In this document: piece by piece, positions 8,295 through 16,027 of the stretch | Position numbering within the stretch: position 1 is the first letter of the stretch | How the letters are laid out: the number at the start of each line of letters is the position of its first letter | Origin: Pseudomonadota bacterium | GTDB taxonomy: Bacteria > Pseudomonadota > Alphaproteobacteria > Reyranellales > Reyranellaceae | Direction of reading: 5' to 3' | DNA: 35,923 bases | Assembly (NCBI GenBank): GCA_023416135.1 | Contig: JAEZIF010000055.1 | Span: 1-35,923, forward strand | Notes under the pieces: model-generated | What the model was told of the DNA's origin: nothing | What the model saw: the letters and a program-made list of their open reading frames with translations, nothing else | Database searches by the model: none | Position numbers and translations under genes: made by a program

Positions 8295-9221
8295 GTGGAA
8301 ATCTACCTGCCCATTGCCGAGCAGTCGATGAACGTGTTCGTTCTGCTCGGCCTGGGAGGCGCCGCCGGATTGCTGGCCGGCATGTTCGGTGTGGGTGGTG
8401 GCTTCCTGGCCACGCCGCTGCTGATCTTCGTCGGCATCCCGCCTGCCGTCGCCGTGGCCAGCCAGGCCAATCAGGTGATCGCCAACTCGGTCTCCTCCCT
8501 GCAGGTGCAATGGCGGCGCGGCAACGTCGATCTGCGCATGGGCCTGATCCTGCTGCTCGGCGGCATGATCGGCTCGTCGGCCGGCGTGTCGCTGTTCACC
8601 TACCTCACGGCGATCGGCCAGATCGATTTCGTGATTGCCGTGCTCTACGTCGTCATGCTGTCGGCGATCGGCATCCTGATGCTGTTCGAGAGCGCCCGGA
8701 CCTACATCCGGCGGCGGCGCAATCCCGAGGCGCCGCGCGGCAAGCTGCACACTCACTACCTGGTGCACCGACTGCCGCTGAAGCTGCGCTTCTACAAATC
8801 CAAGCTCTACATCAGCGCCCTGTTGCCGATCGGCATCGGCTTCGCCATCGGCGTCTTGTCGGCGATCCTGGGCGTCGGCGGCGGCTTCGTGCGGGTCCCG
8901 GCGATGATCTACATCCTCGGCATGCCGACCGCGGTGGTCATCGGCACGTCAAACTTCCAGATCCTGTTCGTGGCGGCCAACGTCACCTTCCTGCAGGCTG
9001 CGACCAACGGCACGGTCGATGTGGTGCTGGCGCTGCTGCTGATCCTGGGCGGCGTGGTCGGCGCACCGATCGGGTCGCGGCTCGCCGCCAAGCTGCCGGG
9101 CGTTGCGCTGCGCGGGCTGATGTCGGTGCTGATCCTGGTCGTGGCCGCCGAGCTCCTGACCGAACTGCTGCGCACTCCGAGCTCGCTCTACTCGCTCGGC
9201 ACCCGGCAGGTCATGCCATGA
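8295..9221 (+). CDS. TauE/SafE family sulfite/anion exporter
   Basis: A 308-residue inner-membrane transporter of the TauE/SafE (DUF81) family, members of which export sulfite, sulfoacetate or related organic anions. The internal duplication typical of the family is plain: GMFGVGGGFLATP near residue 30 and ILGVGGGFVRVP near residue 192, each opening a bundle of hydrophobic helices. The start is a GTG at 8295 (MEIYLPIAEQ), which matches the N-terminus usual in the alphaproteobacterial subfamily. It overlaps the next gene by the sequence ATGA, so translation of the TIGR02186 protein is likely coupled to it. Confidence 0.92.
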   Translation: MEIYLPIAEQSMNVFVLLGLGGAAGLLAGMFGVGGGFLATPLLIFVGIPPAVAVASQANQVIANSVSSLQVQWRRGNVDLRMGLILLLGGMIGSSAGVSLFTYLTAIGQIDFVIAVLYVVMLSAIGILMLFESARTYIRRRRNPEAPRGKLHTHYLVHRLPLKLRFYKSKLYISALLPIGIGFAIGVLSAILGVGGGFVRVPAMIYILGMPTAVVIGTSNFQILFVAANVTFLQAATNGTVDVVLALLLILGGVVGAPIGSRLAAKLPGVALRGLMSVLILVVAAELLTELLRTPSSLYSLGTRQVMP

Positions 9222-10072
9222 GCAGGCTGGGCGTCATTGCCGCGTCGCTGATCGCCATCCTGCTGGCGACGCCGCTTGCCGCCCAGGGCCCGCGCATAGA
9301 GCCGCCGGCGGGCGGCATCTTCGGCCCCTTGCCGGGCAGCGGGCAGGCGACGGACCCGACCGTGCCTCCGTCCGTGCCCCACCAGTTCGAGACGCCCGAC
9401 CTGATCGTCGACCTGTCGCGGCCCCGCGTGTCGATCACCTCGGCCTTCCAGGGCGAGAGCATCCTGCTGTTCGGCATGTTCGACCCGCCGGGCGAGATCG
9501 TCGTGGTCGTGGTCGGCCCGCCCGCGCGTGAGACGGTGCTGCGCAAGCAGCGTGTGTTGGGCCTGTGGCTCAATACCGGCCGCCAGGCGTTCGACGATGT
9601 CCCGGCCTACTATTTCATCGCCGCGAGCCAGCCCCTGCAACGCCTGTTGGCACGCAGCGCCGGCGGCGAGATCCTGTCGCTGGAGGACCGGATGCAGAGC
9701 GTGAGCTCGGTCGGCCAGCGCGAGCATGAGGACCTGATCAGGTTCCGCCTCGGCCTGGTCGAGGTGAAGCGGCGCGAGGGCCTTTACCCCGCAGCGATCG
9801 GCCAGGTCACCATCCAGGCGAACCGGCTGTTCCGGGTCGATCTGCCGTTCCCTTCGCGCTTGCCGGAGGGTACTTACGACGTCAGGACCTACCTTTTGCG
9901 CGAGGGCAAGATCGTGGCTGCCGTGTCGCGGCCGCTGCCCGTCGGCAAGGTCGGGTTCAGTGCCCAGCTTGCAGGCTGGGCGGACAATGAGGGGCCGCTC
10001 TACGGGGTCGGCGCAGTCATCATGGCCCTGCTCGCCGGCTGGATCGGCGGTGCGGTCATGCGGCGCATTTAA
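9218..10072 (+). CDS. TIGR02186 family exported/membrane protein
   Basis: A 284-residue protein of the TIGR02186 family, whose function is not established. An N-terminal signal sequence (residues 1-22, ending ATPLAAQG) leads to a mainly beta periplasmic domain with the block SRPRVSITSAFQGESILLFG and a hydrophobic C-terminal anchor (about 262-281). The longer frame opening at 8510 is the shadow of tauE; the ATG at 9218 overlaps the TauE stop as ATGA. The family is regularly found next to TauE/SafE genes in Alphaproteobacteria, so a role as an accessory subunit of that exporter is the natural inference. Confidence 0.88.
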   Translation: MSRLGVIAASLIAILLATPLAAQGPRIEPPAGGIFGPLPGSGQATDPTVPPSVPHQFETPDLIVDLSRPRVSITSAFQGESILLFGMFDPPGEIVVVVVGPPARETVLRKQRVLGLWLNTGRQAFDDVPAYYFIAASQPLQRLLARSAGGEILSLEDRMQSVSSVGQREHEDLIRFRLGLVEVKRREGLYPAAIGQVTIQANRLFRVDLPFPSRLPEGTYDVRTYLLREGKIVAAVSRPLPVGKVGFSAQLAGWADNEGPLYGVGAVIMALLAGWIGGAVMRRI

Positions 10073-10087
10073 CTGAGGGAGCGAGCC

Positions 10088-10573
10088 ATGAGCGAACAGG
10101 CCAGCCGGGCCGATGAGCGCGTCTTCCTGGTCGTCGTCGACGAAAGCCCGGAAATGGGCAACGCATTGCGTTACGCCTGCCGTCGCGCGAAGCGGACGGG
10201 TGGCCGGGTGGCGATGCTCTACGTCATGGAGCCGCCCGAAGGCCAGCAATGGGGGGCGGTCATGGACCTGATGCGCCAGGAAGCGCGCCAACAGGCCGAG
10301 GATGTGATCGCCAAGCACGCCGAAGTCGCCGTTTCCCTGACCGGACAACCGCCGACAATCCATATTCGCGAAGGCAAGAGTCGCGACGAGCTGGTCAAGC
10401 TGATCACCGAGGATCGCTCGATCTCCGTCCTGGTGCTGGCAAGCGCATCGAGCAGCGAAGGCCCGGGGCCGCTGGTTACCGCTTTCGCCGGCAAGCTCGG
10501 CAACCAGCTTCGCGTACCGCTCACCATCGTTCCGGGCGCTCTGAGCGAGGCGGAGATCGACGCAATCTCCTGA
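10088..10573 (+). CDS. Universal stress protein (UspA) family
   Basis: A 161-residue single-domain Usp protein. The N-terminal strand RVFLVVVDESPEMGNALRYAC is typical, and a later HIREGKSRDELVKLI leads into VLVLASAS. The C-terminal nucleotide-loop region reads GPGPLVTAFAGKLGNQLRVPLTIVPG, a variant of the ATP-binding G-2x-G-9x-G(S/T) motif, so nucleotide binding is plausible but not certain. It starts 15 bases after the TIGR02186 gene with a good ribosome site (GAGGGAG), and is probably the last gene of the DUF2333-TauE operon. Confidence 0.88.
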   Translation: MSEQASRADERVFLVVVDESPEMGNALRYACRRAKRTGGRVAMLYVMEPPEGQQWGAVMDLMRQEARQQAEDVIAKHAEVAVSLTGQPPTIHIREGKSRDELVKLITEDRSISVLVLASASSSEGPGPLVTAFAGKLGNQLRVPLTIVPGALSEAEIDAIS

Positions 10574-10863
10574 GGCGTGCGCAAAGTTTCTGCGACGATT
10601 TTGGCAAGGGCGATCGGCGAACTCCAATTGTGTTCCGGGCATCGGCCTGGGTCACAACTTGGTCTCTGACCTGTATCTGATTGTTATTTAAGGATAATAT
10701 ATTATTATTTCATAATAATTATTGCGTCTGGTCCAAGAATCGACTTGATCGGTTTGCGCTTGGTTCCTACCTCAAAGGCCATCGATCGGGGGCGGACTCG
10801 TCCGGTCCCTGTCCCAAGCGACGCCAAGCGGAGGGCCGCGAAGCGTGCGACACGGAGGTAGGT
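10574..10863. promoter_or_regulatory. Intergenic region with AT-rich island and hairpin upstream of the NifU-like gene
   Basis: This 290-base gap holds a sharply AT-rich patch (about 10680-10724) in an otherwise GC-rich sequence. ATTATTAT (10701-10708) and ATAATAAT (10712-10719) form a perfect inverted repeat around TTC. ATAATATATTAT (10694-10705) and AATAATTATT (10714-10723) are each exact palindromes. A GATAAT hexamer at 10693-10698 resembles half of a Fur-type box. The placement before an iron-sulfur biogenesis gene suggests an iron- or redox-responsive operator (inference). No convincing coding sequence lies here. Confidence 0.5.
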
Positions 10864-11412
10864 TTGTTCATCCAGACCGAGCAGACGCCAAATCCTTCAA
10901 CCCTGAAATTCCTCCCCGGCCGCGTGGTCATGGAGAAGGGGACGATGGATTTTGCGACCGCCGAAGCCGCAACACCCTCGCCTCTGGCGAAGAGGCTGTT
11001 CGCGGTCGAAGGCGTGGAACGCGTGTTCTTCGGCTCCGACTTCGTAACCGTCACCAAGTCGGCCGACCGCGACTGGCAGGTCCTCAAGCCGTCGATCCTC
11101 GGCGGCATCATGGAGCATTACACGTCCGGCGATCCGGTGATCGCCGACGCCGCCGAAGCGCATGCCGCGGCGGCCGACGATGATGAAGTCGTCGCCCAGA
11201 TCAAGGAGCTTCTCGATACGCGCGTTCGTCCGGCGGTGGCGCAGGACGGCGGCGATATCGTCTTCCAGGACTTCCGGGACGGTGTGGTCTACCTGCACAT
11301 GCAGGGTTCGTGCTCGGGCTGCCCGAGTTCGACGGCCACGCTCAAGATGGGCATCGAGAATCTTCTGAAGCACTACGTGCCGGAAGTGGTGGAAGTGCAG
11401 GCGGCCCAGTAG
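10864..11412 (+). CDS. NifU family Fe-S cluster carrier/scaffold protein
   Basis: A 182-residue protein of the Nfu type with an N-terminal Nfu_N domain (FIQTEQTPNPSTLKFLPG) and a C-terminal NifU-like domain. The C-terminal domain holds the cluster-binding pair C150 and C153 in CSGCPSS. Such proteins carry Fe-S clusters to client enzymes. Although a longer frame opens at 10681, family proteins begin MFIQTEQTPNP. The TTG at 10864 has a strong GGAGG (10854-10858) five bases before it, so I take TTG as the start. The longer form would read through the AT-rich regulatory island. It stands alone, 100 bases before the Bax-like gene. Confidence 0.92.
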   Translation: MFIQTEQTPNPSTLKFLPGRVVMEKGTMDFATAEAATPSPLAKRLFAVEGVERVFFGSDFVTVTKSADRDWQVLKPSILGGIMEHYTSGDPVIADAAEAHAAAADDDEVVAQIKELLDTRVRPAVAQDGGDIVFQDFRDGVVYLHMQGSCSGCPSSTATLKMGIENLLKHYVPEVVEVQAAQ

Positions 11413-11481
11413 GTCGCCTGCCGCTCAAGCGTACAGCGTAGAGGTGCAACGCCGCGGTCGTGGGGGCCGCGCGATGGGCCG

Positions 11482-11499
11482 TTCGTTTGAGCAAACGAA
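11482..11499. promoter_or_regulatory. 18-base inverted repeat before the Bax-like gene
   Basis: TTCGTTTG (11482-11489) and CAAACGAA (11492-11499) are perfect inverted complements separated by AG. The element ends 13 bases before the likely ATG of the Bax-like gene and covers the area just ahead of its ribosome site. It has no T-tract, so an operator is more likely than a terminator of the NifU-like gene. Confidence 0.4.
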
Positions 11500-11512
11500 A
11501 CGAGGGTGTTGC

Positions 11513-12625
11513 ATGCCTTGCTCGATTCAGCCTGCGATCAATCGTGGGCGTCAGTATGCTTTCCCGGTGGTGTGGGCGGCTGTGCTCGCAACCGGCGTCG
11601 GCCTCAGTGAGCCGCTTCCTTCCTTCGATGCCGCCCCCTATCTCTCCTTCGCTCCGATCGGCAAGGCCCACGCCTCCTCCCCCGGCGAGGCGACGCTTTC
11701 TGCAATGGATTCCGAGCCGCAGGCGCTGACCTTCCTGCCGCCGCCAGCCAACGATCCCGACGACGTCCATCGCACGATCGTCGATCCGTCGATGGGCCAC
11801 GGCCGTTTCGCCGCGCCGGGCAATGCGCTGCGCCGCCAGGTCCAGCTCCGTGCGGTCAGCCCACGTACTGCCGACGAACTCGCCGGCTTCTTCCGCGACG
11901 TCTCCTTTACGCTGCTTACCGACATCCGTCAGGGCGAGGCCGTGCCGGCGATCAAAGTCGACCGCGTGCCGGCCGACCTCGGCAACAAGGATGGCTACGA
12001 GCGCAAGGAGCTCTTCATCACCGCCATTCTGCCCGTCGTGCTGGAGGCCAATCAGCGCGTCATGGTCGACCGCGAGCAGCTCCTGGCGCTGCGCGACAAG
12101 GTCGCCATCGATCCGTACGCCATGAGCCCGATCGAGCGTATCTGGCTCGAGGACCTTGCCGACCGCTACGAGACGACTCCCGACCGCATGGATGAGCTGG
12201 TGCGCCGCGTCGACATCGTGCCGCCGTCGATGGCGATCGCCCAAGGTGGTGTCGAATCGGGCTGGGGCACCTCCTTTGCGGCGCGCACCGGCAATGCGCT
12301 GTACGGCCAGATCCAGGCGGTCGGCCGTCATGCCGTCGAAGTGCCGTGGAAGCCGGGCAACGGCATGCCGCAGCCTTTCTCGAGCGTCGGCGAGGCTACC
12401 GATGCCTACATCACCAACCTCAACACCCATCCCGCCTATGACGGTTTTCGCGTCGCCCGTGCGGTCGCGCGCGAACGTGGTGAGGATCTGGAGGGCTACC
12501 GGCTGATCGGCACGCTCCTGCGCTATTCCGAACGCGGCCTGAACTACGTGCAGTTCGTGCGCCAGATCATGCGCGAGAACGATCTGCACGACTTCGACAA
12601 GGCCAAGCTGTCGGGGTTTCAGTGA
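11513..12625 (+). CDS. Bax-like glucosaminidase-domain protein, exported
   Basis: A 370-residue protein with an N-terminal hydrophobic segment (about residues 15-32) and a C-terminal peptidoglycan-hydrolase domain of the Bax/FlgJ glucosaminidase type. The expected catalytic Glu248 lies in IAQGGVESGWGTSFAARTGNA. Further blocks, ATDAYITNLNTHPAY and LIGTLLRYSERGLNYV, match E. coli Bax-like proteins. It probably cleaves glycan strands in the periplasm. The frame opens earlier (11444), but the ATG at 11513 follows CGAGGG at good spacing and puts the hydrophobic segment where a signal anchor should be. It is convergent with the D-Ala-D-Ala dipeptidase gene, so two wall-related genes adjoin. Confidence 0.87.
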   Translation: MPCSIQPAINRGRQYAFPVVWAAVLATGVGLSEPLPSFDAAPYLSFAPIGKAHASSPGEATLSAMDSEPQALTFLPPPANDPDDVHRTIVDPSMGHGRFAAPGNALRRQVQLRAVSPRTADELAGFFRDVSFTLLTDIRQGEAVPAIKVDRVPADLGNKDGYERKELFITAILPVVLEANQRVMVDREQLLALRDKVAIDPYAMSPIERIWLEDLADRYETTPDRMDELVRRVDIVPPSMAIAQGGVESGWGTSFAARTGNALYGQIQAVGRHAVEVPWKPGNGMPQPFSSVGEATDAYITNLNTHPAYDGFRVARAVARERGEDLEGYRLIGTLLRYSERGLNYVQFVRQIMRENDLHDFDKAKLSGFQ

Positions 12626-12646
12626 TTTCGCCCGGGATGACGGTTT

Positions 12647-13201
12647 TCACATCATCGGTCGCGGCAGGTCGGCATCGCTGACCAGCGGATAGCGCCGCTG
12701 GTCGAAGAGCTGATAGTGCCACCATTCGTTGCGATAGAAGTCCCAGCCGGCGCTGGTCATCAGCCCCATCAGCAGCAGGCGGTTGCGCTGGGCTTCCGGC
12801 GAAACGTCGATGCGGCCATGATGCGACAGCGGGGTGAAGGCGTCGAACGGCGTGCCCATGTCGAGTTCGCGATCGCCGTCCAGCAGGCTGAGGTCGATGG
12901 CAACGCCGCGCGAATGCGGCGAACCGCGCCGAGGATCAGCCAGGAATTCTGGATCGGGCCGGGCGTTCCACAGCGCCCATTGTGCCTCGACGGGTCGCAG
13001 GGCATCGAAGATGCGCAGCCTGAGCCCAAGCGGCCGGGCGAGTCCGACAGCGGCAGCGAGCCTGTCGGCGGCTTCGCGATGCAGCCAGCATTCGGCATTC
13101 CGGTAGACCGGCTGCCCCGTTAGATTGGCCTCCGTCGCGTAGGCGAGCGTCACATCGACGTCGAAGTCGGGCGGGGCGATTGCAACAAGATCGAGTTTCA
13201 T
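12647..13201 (-). CDS. ddpX: D-alanyl-D-alanine dipeptidase (VanX/DdpX family)
   Basis: A zinc M15D peptidase that splits the D-Ala-D-Ala dipeptide, recycling wall-derived D-Ala in organisms without vancomycin resistance. In the 184-residue form, the zinc ligands and active-site residues are readable: H96 and D103 in SPHSRGVAID, E159 and H162 in EWWH, with the conserved R69 in ALRP. A GTG five codons upstream (13216) is possible, but ATG at 13201 is the simpler start. The gene is divergent from tsaB with only 15 bases between starts, so their promoters must overlap each other's coding ends. It is probably cytoplasmic, since no signal peptide is seen. Confidence 0.9.
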   Translation of the reverse strand: MKLDLVAIAPPDFDVDVTLAYATEANLTGQPVYRNAECWLHREAADRLAAAVGLARPLGLRLRIFDALRPVEAQWALWNARPDPEFLADPRRGSPHSRGVAIDLSLLDGDRELDMGTPFDAFTPLSHHGRIDVSPEAQRNRLLLMGLMTSAGWDFYRNEWWHYQLFDQRRYPLVSDADLPRPMM

Positions 13202-13216
13202 GATCGAAGAATACAC

Positions 13217-13891
13217 ATGACGGTCCTCGCCTTCGATTGCGCCGTCAGCGGCCTTGGCGTTGCCGTCGTTCGCGATGGCGTGCGATTGGCCGGTCTCAGC
13301 GAAGGTGGCCGCGACCAGGCGGCGCGTCTGCTGCCGGCAATCGACGCTGTCCTTACCGAGGCCGCCGTCGATCGACGCCAGCTTTCGCTCGTCGCCGTGA
13401 CCATCGGCCCGGGCAGCTTCACCGGCGTGCGCGTTGGCCTTGCGGCCGCCCGCGGACTGGCCGTTGGTCTCGCTGTGCCGCTGGCAGGCATCACCACGAC
13501 GGCAGTGCTGCTCGCGCAGGCCGTGCCGCGCGGCAGGCTGGTGATCGCCGCCGTCGATAGCCGGCTCGGCGACTGGTTCTGCGCCTTGGGCGACGGCAAT
13601 GCCGCGCCCTTCGTGTCATCGGCGCGCGAGCTTGCGGTCCGCATTGCCGGCCGGCGCTGCCTCGTGATCGGCTGCGGCTCGAAGGCGTTGGTGGATGACC
13701 TCCTGACCGCCGGGATCGACGCGATGGCCGAGGAGGCGGTTCCCGATGCCGTCACGCTTGCCCGCCTGGCTGCAGACGCGGGCATCGAAGCCTGGCGCAG
13801 CCGCAATGCCGAGGAGGGCCTGCCGCGGCCGCTCTACCTGCGCGGGGTCAACATCACCTTGCCGGACGGCGCACGCCGTACCGTCGATTGA
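13217..13891 (+). CDS. tsaB: tRNA threonylcarbamoyladenosine biosynthesis protein TsaB
   Basis: The TsaB partner of the TsaB-TsaD-TsaE complex that makes t6A at position 37 of ANN-decoding tRNAs. The 224-residue protein has the ASKHA fold start LAFDCAVSGLGVAVVRDG and the diagnostic box IGPGSFTGVRVGLAAARGLAVGL. It lacks the metal-binding histidines of TsaD, which distinguishes it. It is followed after one base by rimI, the usual pairing. It opens the conserved plus-strand housekeeping block that runs, with interruptions, to metK. Confidence 0.95.
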   Translation: MTVLAFDCAVSGLGVAVVRDGVRLAGLSEGGRDQAARLLPAIDAVLTEAAVDRRQLSLVAVTIGPGSFTGVRVGLAAARGLAVGLAVPLAGITTTAVLLAQAVPRGRLVIAAVDSRLGDWFCALGDGNAAPFVSSARELAVRIAGRRCLVIGCGSKALVDDLLTAGIDAMAEEAVPDAVTLARLAADAGIEAWRSRNAEEGLPRPLYLRGVNITLPDGARRTVD

Positions 13892-13892
13892 A

Positions 13893-14363
13893 ATGAGCGA
13901 CCGTTTCGTCATCGTGCCGCTGGGGGCGCTCGATCTCGACCGAGCATCGGCGCTGCACGCCGAATCGTTCGGTCCCCTCGGCGAGCGCATCTGGACACGG
14001 CAGGACCTCGCTGAGCTGGCGAGCTTGCCCGGCGTGGCCGGTCTGTTGCTGCAGGCCGATGGCCATGATGTCGGCCTCGCTGTATGCCAGGTGACGGTCG
14101 ACGAGGCAGAACTCCTGACCCTCGTCGTACGACCGAGCCATCGCCGCCAGGGCGGCGCGCGGCGCCTGCTCGCTGCGGTCATCGATCATGTCCGGAAGGC
14201 GGGAGCGCGAGCCCTGTTCCTCGAGGTCGGCGTGGATAACCCGGCCGCGCGATACCTCTATCACTCGCAGGGCTTTCGTCCGGTCGGAGAACGTCGCGCT
14301 TACTACCAGCGCGGCCAGGGACCGCCGGCGGACGGCGTCGTCATGCGTCTCAATCTCATCTGA
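13893..14363 (+). CDS. rimI: GNAT N-acetyltransferase, RimI-like (ribosomal protein bS18 alanine acetyltransferase)
   Basis: A 156-residue GNAT protein that by family and context acetylates the N-terminal alanine of ribosomal protein bS18. It shows LVVRPSHRRQGGARRLL (residues 77-93; acetyl-CoA site RRQGGA) and LEVGVDNPAARYLYHSQGF, the RimI-type EV-x3-N-xx-A block. The frame is open further upstream, but MSDRFVIVPL at 13893 gives the normal length and starts two bases after the tsaB stop. The first residues of the usual motif are weakly conserved, so a broader specificity is possible. Confidence 0.88.
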   Translation: MSDRFVIVPLGALDLDRASALHAESFGPLGERIWTRQDLAELASLPGVAGLLLQADGHDVGLAVCQVTVDEAELLTLVVRPSHRRQGGARRLLAAVIDHVRKAGARALFLEVGVDNPAARYLYHSQGFRPVGERRAYYQRGQGPPADGVVMRLNLI

Positions 14364-14374
14364 TGACGGGATGA

Positions 14375-14608
14375 TCAGGCCCGTCGGATAGTTACGACAT
14401 GGGCATCGCCGGCGTCTTCGATGGAAAGGATGCTGTGGCCTTCCTCGCGTGCGGCGCGGGGAACGTTGCGCAAAGGTTCTTCGCCCCTGAGGCGCACGCT
14501 CAGGATCTCTCCCGGCTTCATGCGCTCGAGCCTGAGCTTGGTACGCACGAAGGTCATCGGGCAGACCTCGGCCGTGATGTCGATCGTCTGGTCGGGATGG
14601 AATGTCAT
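14375..14608 (-). CDS. TusA/SirA-like sulfur carrier protein
   Basis: A 77-residue protein with the TusA-fold signature: an early acidic strand DQTIDITAEVCPMTFVRTKLRLERMKPGE carrying the conserved Cys16-Pro17. It is followed by LSVRLRGEEPLRNVPRAAREEGHSI. In the family the cysteine carries persulfide sulfur for thiolation or other sulfur transfer, but many members are uncharacterised, and the residue after Cys-Pro is Met rather than the usual Leu/Met-Pro pair. The longer open frame running to 15706 is antisense to fur and olsB. The gene sits on the opposite strand between rimI and fur, an interruption of the usual order. Confidence 0.85.
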   Translation of the reverse strand: MTFHPDQTIDITAEVCPMTFVRTKLRLERMKPGEILSVRLRGEEPLRNVPRAAREEGHSILSIEDAGDAHVVTIRRA

Positions 14609-14618
14609 CACCCGACAA

Positions 14619-14645
14619 CTATACCCCGACCGCAGAGCGGTGTAG
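14619..14645. promoter_or_regulatory. Inverted repeats in the divergent tusA-like/fur promoter
   Basis: The 48-base gap between the two start codons holds CTATACC (14619-14625) and its near-complement GGTGTAG (14639-14645). CCGC/GCGG around AGA is a perfect small palindrome at 14630-14640. Fur-family genes are often self-regulated, so this is a reasonable place for an operator, but it does not match a classical AT-rich Fur box. Confidence 0.3.
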
Positions 14646-14656
14646 GGTAACGTTGC

Positions 14657-15094
14657 ATGCCTGATCGTAAATCCAAACTCGAGATCCTGTGCGCCGAGCG
14701 CGGTCTCAAGATGACGGACCAACGGCGCGTGACCGCGCGCGTGCTCTCGGAGGCGCACGATCATCCGGACGTCGAGGCCGTGCATCGTCGCGCCACCGCG
14801 ATCGATCCGAACATCTCCATTGCCACGGTCTATCGGACTGTGCGGCTGTTCGAGGAAGCCGGCATTCTCGCCAAGCATGATTTCGGAGATGGTCGCGCTC
14901 GATATGAAGAAACGCCGGACGAGCACCACGACCATCTGATCGACATCCAGAGCGGCAAGGTCGTGGAATTCCACAACGACGAGATCGAGGAACTGCAGCG
15001 CAGGATCGCCGAAAAGGCCGGCTACAAGCTGGTCGGTCACCGACTCGAGCTGTACGGTGTGCCCCTGGACGGGAAAACCAGTCGCCAAAAATGA
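14657..15094 (+). CDS. fur: Fur family transcriptional regulator
   Basis: A 145-residue metal-dependent repressor of the Fur family. The winged-helix part contains the recognition-helix stretch ISIATVYRTVRLFEEAGI (residues 53-70). The metal-binding hinge appears as EHHDHLID (89-96), followed by GKVVEFHNDEIEELQ. The only cysteine is Cys12, so the C-terminal structural zinc CxxC pairs of enterobacterial Fur are absent, as in many alphaproteobacterial Fur/Mur proteins. The histidine run does not match the heme-binding HHH motif of Irr. It may therefore sense iron or manganese. It lies just before the olsB-like gene, the usual position in this class. Confidence 0.9.
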   Translation: MPDRKSKLEILCAERGLKMTDQRRVTARVLSEAHDHPDVEAVHRRATAIDPNISIATVYRTVRLFEEAGILAKHDFGDGRARYEETPDEHHDHLIDIQSGKVVEFHNDEIEELQRRIAEKAGYKLVGHRLELYGVPLDGKTSRQK

Positions 15095-15113
15095 GTGGAC
15101 GGGGCCATCGACA

Positions 15114-15139
15114 CCCCGATAATGGAGCAATGATCGGGG
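15114..15139 (+). promoter_or_regulatory. Stem-loop between fur and the olsB-like gene
   Basis: CCCCGAT (15114-15120) pairs exactly with ATCGGGG (15133-15139) around a 12-base loop, in the 66-base gap after fur. There is no T-tract, so it is not a typical intrinsic terminator. It may mark mRNA processing or an attenuating hairpin before olsB. Confidence 0.35.
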
Positions 15140-15160
15140 CGGCCCCCTTGCGGATTCAAC

Positions 15161-16012
15161 ATGCGCATTGACCGCGCTGACAGCGAAGCCGAGTTGCTGG
15201 GCGCGCCTGCCTCCAGTGCGGAGATCGTCAGGGTTGTTGCCGGCGACTTCGAGGTCCGGTTGGCCGAGAACGCCGCCGAGATCGATGCCGCGCAGGCGCT
15301 CCGCTATCGGGTCTTCTATGAAGAGATGACAGCGCATCCGACGCCCGAGATGGCGGCGCGGCGGCGCGACTTCGACGCCTTCGACACGGTCTGCGATCAC
15401 CTGCTGGTGCTCGATCATCGCCGTGGCGAGGGGCCGAAGGGCATCGTCGGCACCTATCGCCTGATCCGCCGCTCGGCAGCGGCGGCAATGGGACGCTTCT
15501 ATTCGTCGGCCGAGTACGACATCCAGCCGCTGATCGAGTACCCCGGCGAAGTCCTCGAGGTCGGCCGTTCGTGCATCGAGAAGGACGCGCGCAACACCGC
15601 GACCATGCAGATGCTGTGGCGCGGCATCGCGCTTTACGCGTACCACTACAACATCCAGGTGATGTTCGGCTGCGCCAGCCTGCCGGGCGCCGATCCGTCG
15701 CAGCACTCGCAGGCGCTGTCATATCTCTATCACCATCACTTGGCGCCGCCACCGATCCGCGTGCGCGCGCTGGCCAGCCGCTACGTCAAGATGGACGTGC
15801 TCGAACCCGGCAGCTACGACCCTCGCAAGGCAATGGCGCGGGTGGCACCGCTCATCAAGGGTTACCTGCGGCTGGGTGGCTTCGTCGGCGACGGCGCGGT
15901 GATCGACGCGCAGTTCAACACGACGGACGTCTTCATCACCGTCAAGACGGAAATCATTACCGAGAAGTACATCCGCCACTACGAACGCGGGATGCGCGAG
16001 CAGGAAGGCTGA
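15161..16012 (+). CDS. OlsB-like GNAT acyltransferase (ornithine-lipid type)
   Basis: A 283-residue acyltransferase of the OlsB/hemolysin-like family. These enzymes transfer a 3-hydroxy-fatty acyl chain from acyl-ACP to the alpha-amino group of ornithine, the first step of ornithine-lipid synthesis. Family blocks are clear: LRYRVFYEEMTA, DAFDTVCDHLLVLD, GTYRLIRRSAA, LEVGRSCIEKDARN and MFGCASLPGADPS. The next gene, 15 bases on, is a PlsC-type O-acyltransferase, matching the olsB-olsA pair. The amine acceptor is inferred from homology and context, not shown by the sequence. Confidence 0.85.
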   Translation: MRIDRADSEAELLGAPASSAEIVRVVAGDFEVRLAENAAEIDAAQALRYRVFYEEMTAHPTPEMAARRRDFDAFDTVCDHLLVLDHRRGEGPKGIVGTYRLIRRSAAAAMGRFYSSAEYDIQPLIEYPGEVLEVGRSCIEKDARNTATMQMLWRGIALYAYHYNIQVMFGCASLPGADPSQHSQALSYLYHHHLAPPPIRVRALASRYVKMDVLEPGSYDPRKAMARVAPLIKGYLRLGGFVGDGAVIDAQFNTTDVFITVKTEIITEKYIRHYERGMREQEG

Positions 16013-16027
16013 CGTCTCCGACACCCG

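Noticed and set aside
9188..10642. A 484-codon open frame on the minus strand
   Set aside because: It is antisense to TIGR02186 and the universal stress gene, which have clear family motifs and ribosome sites.
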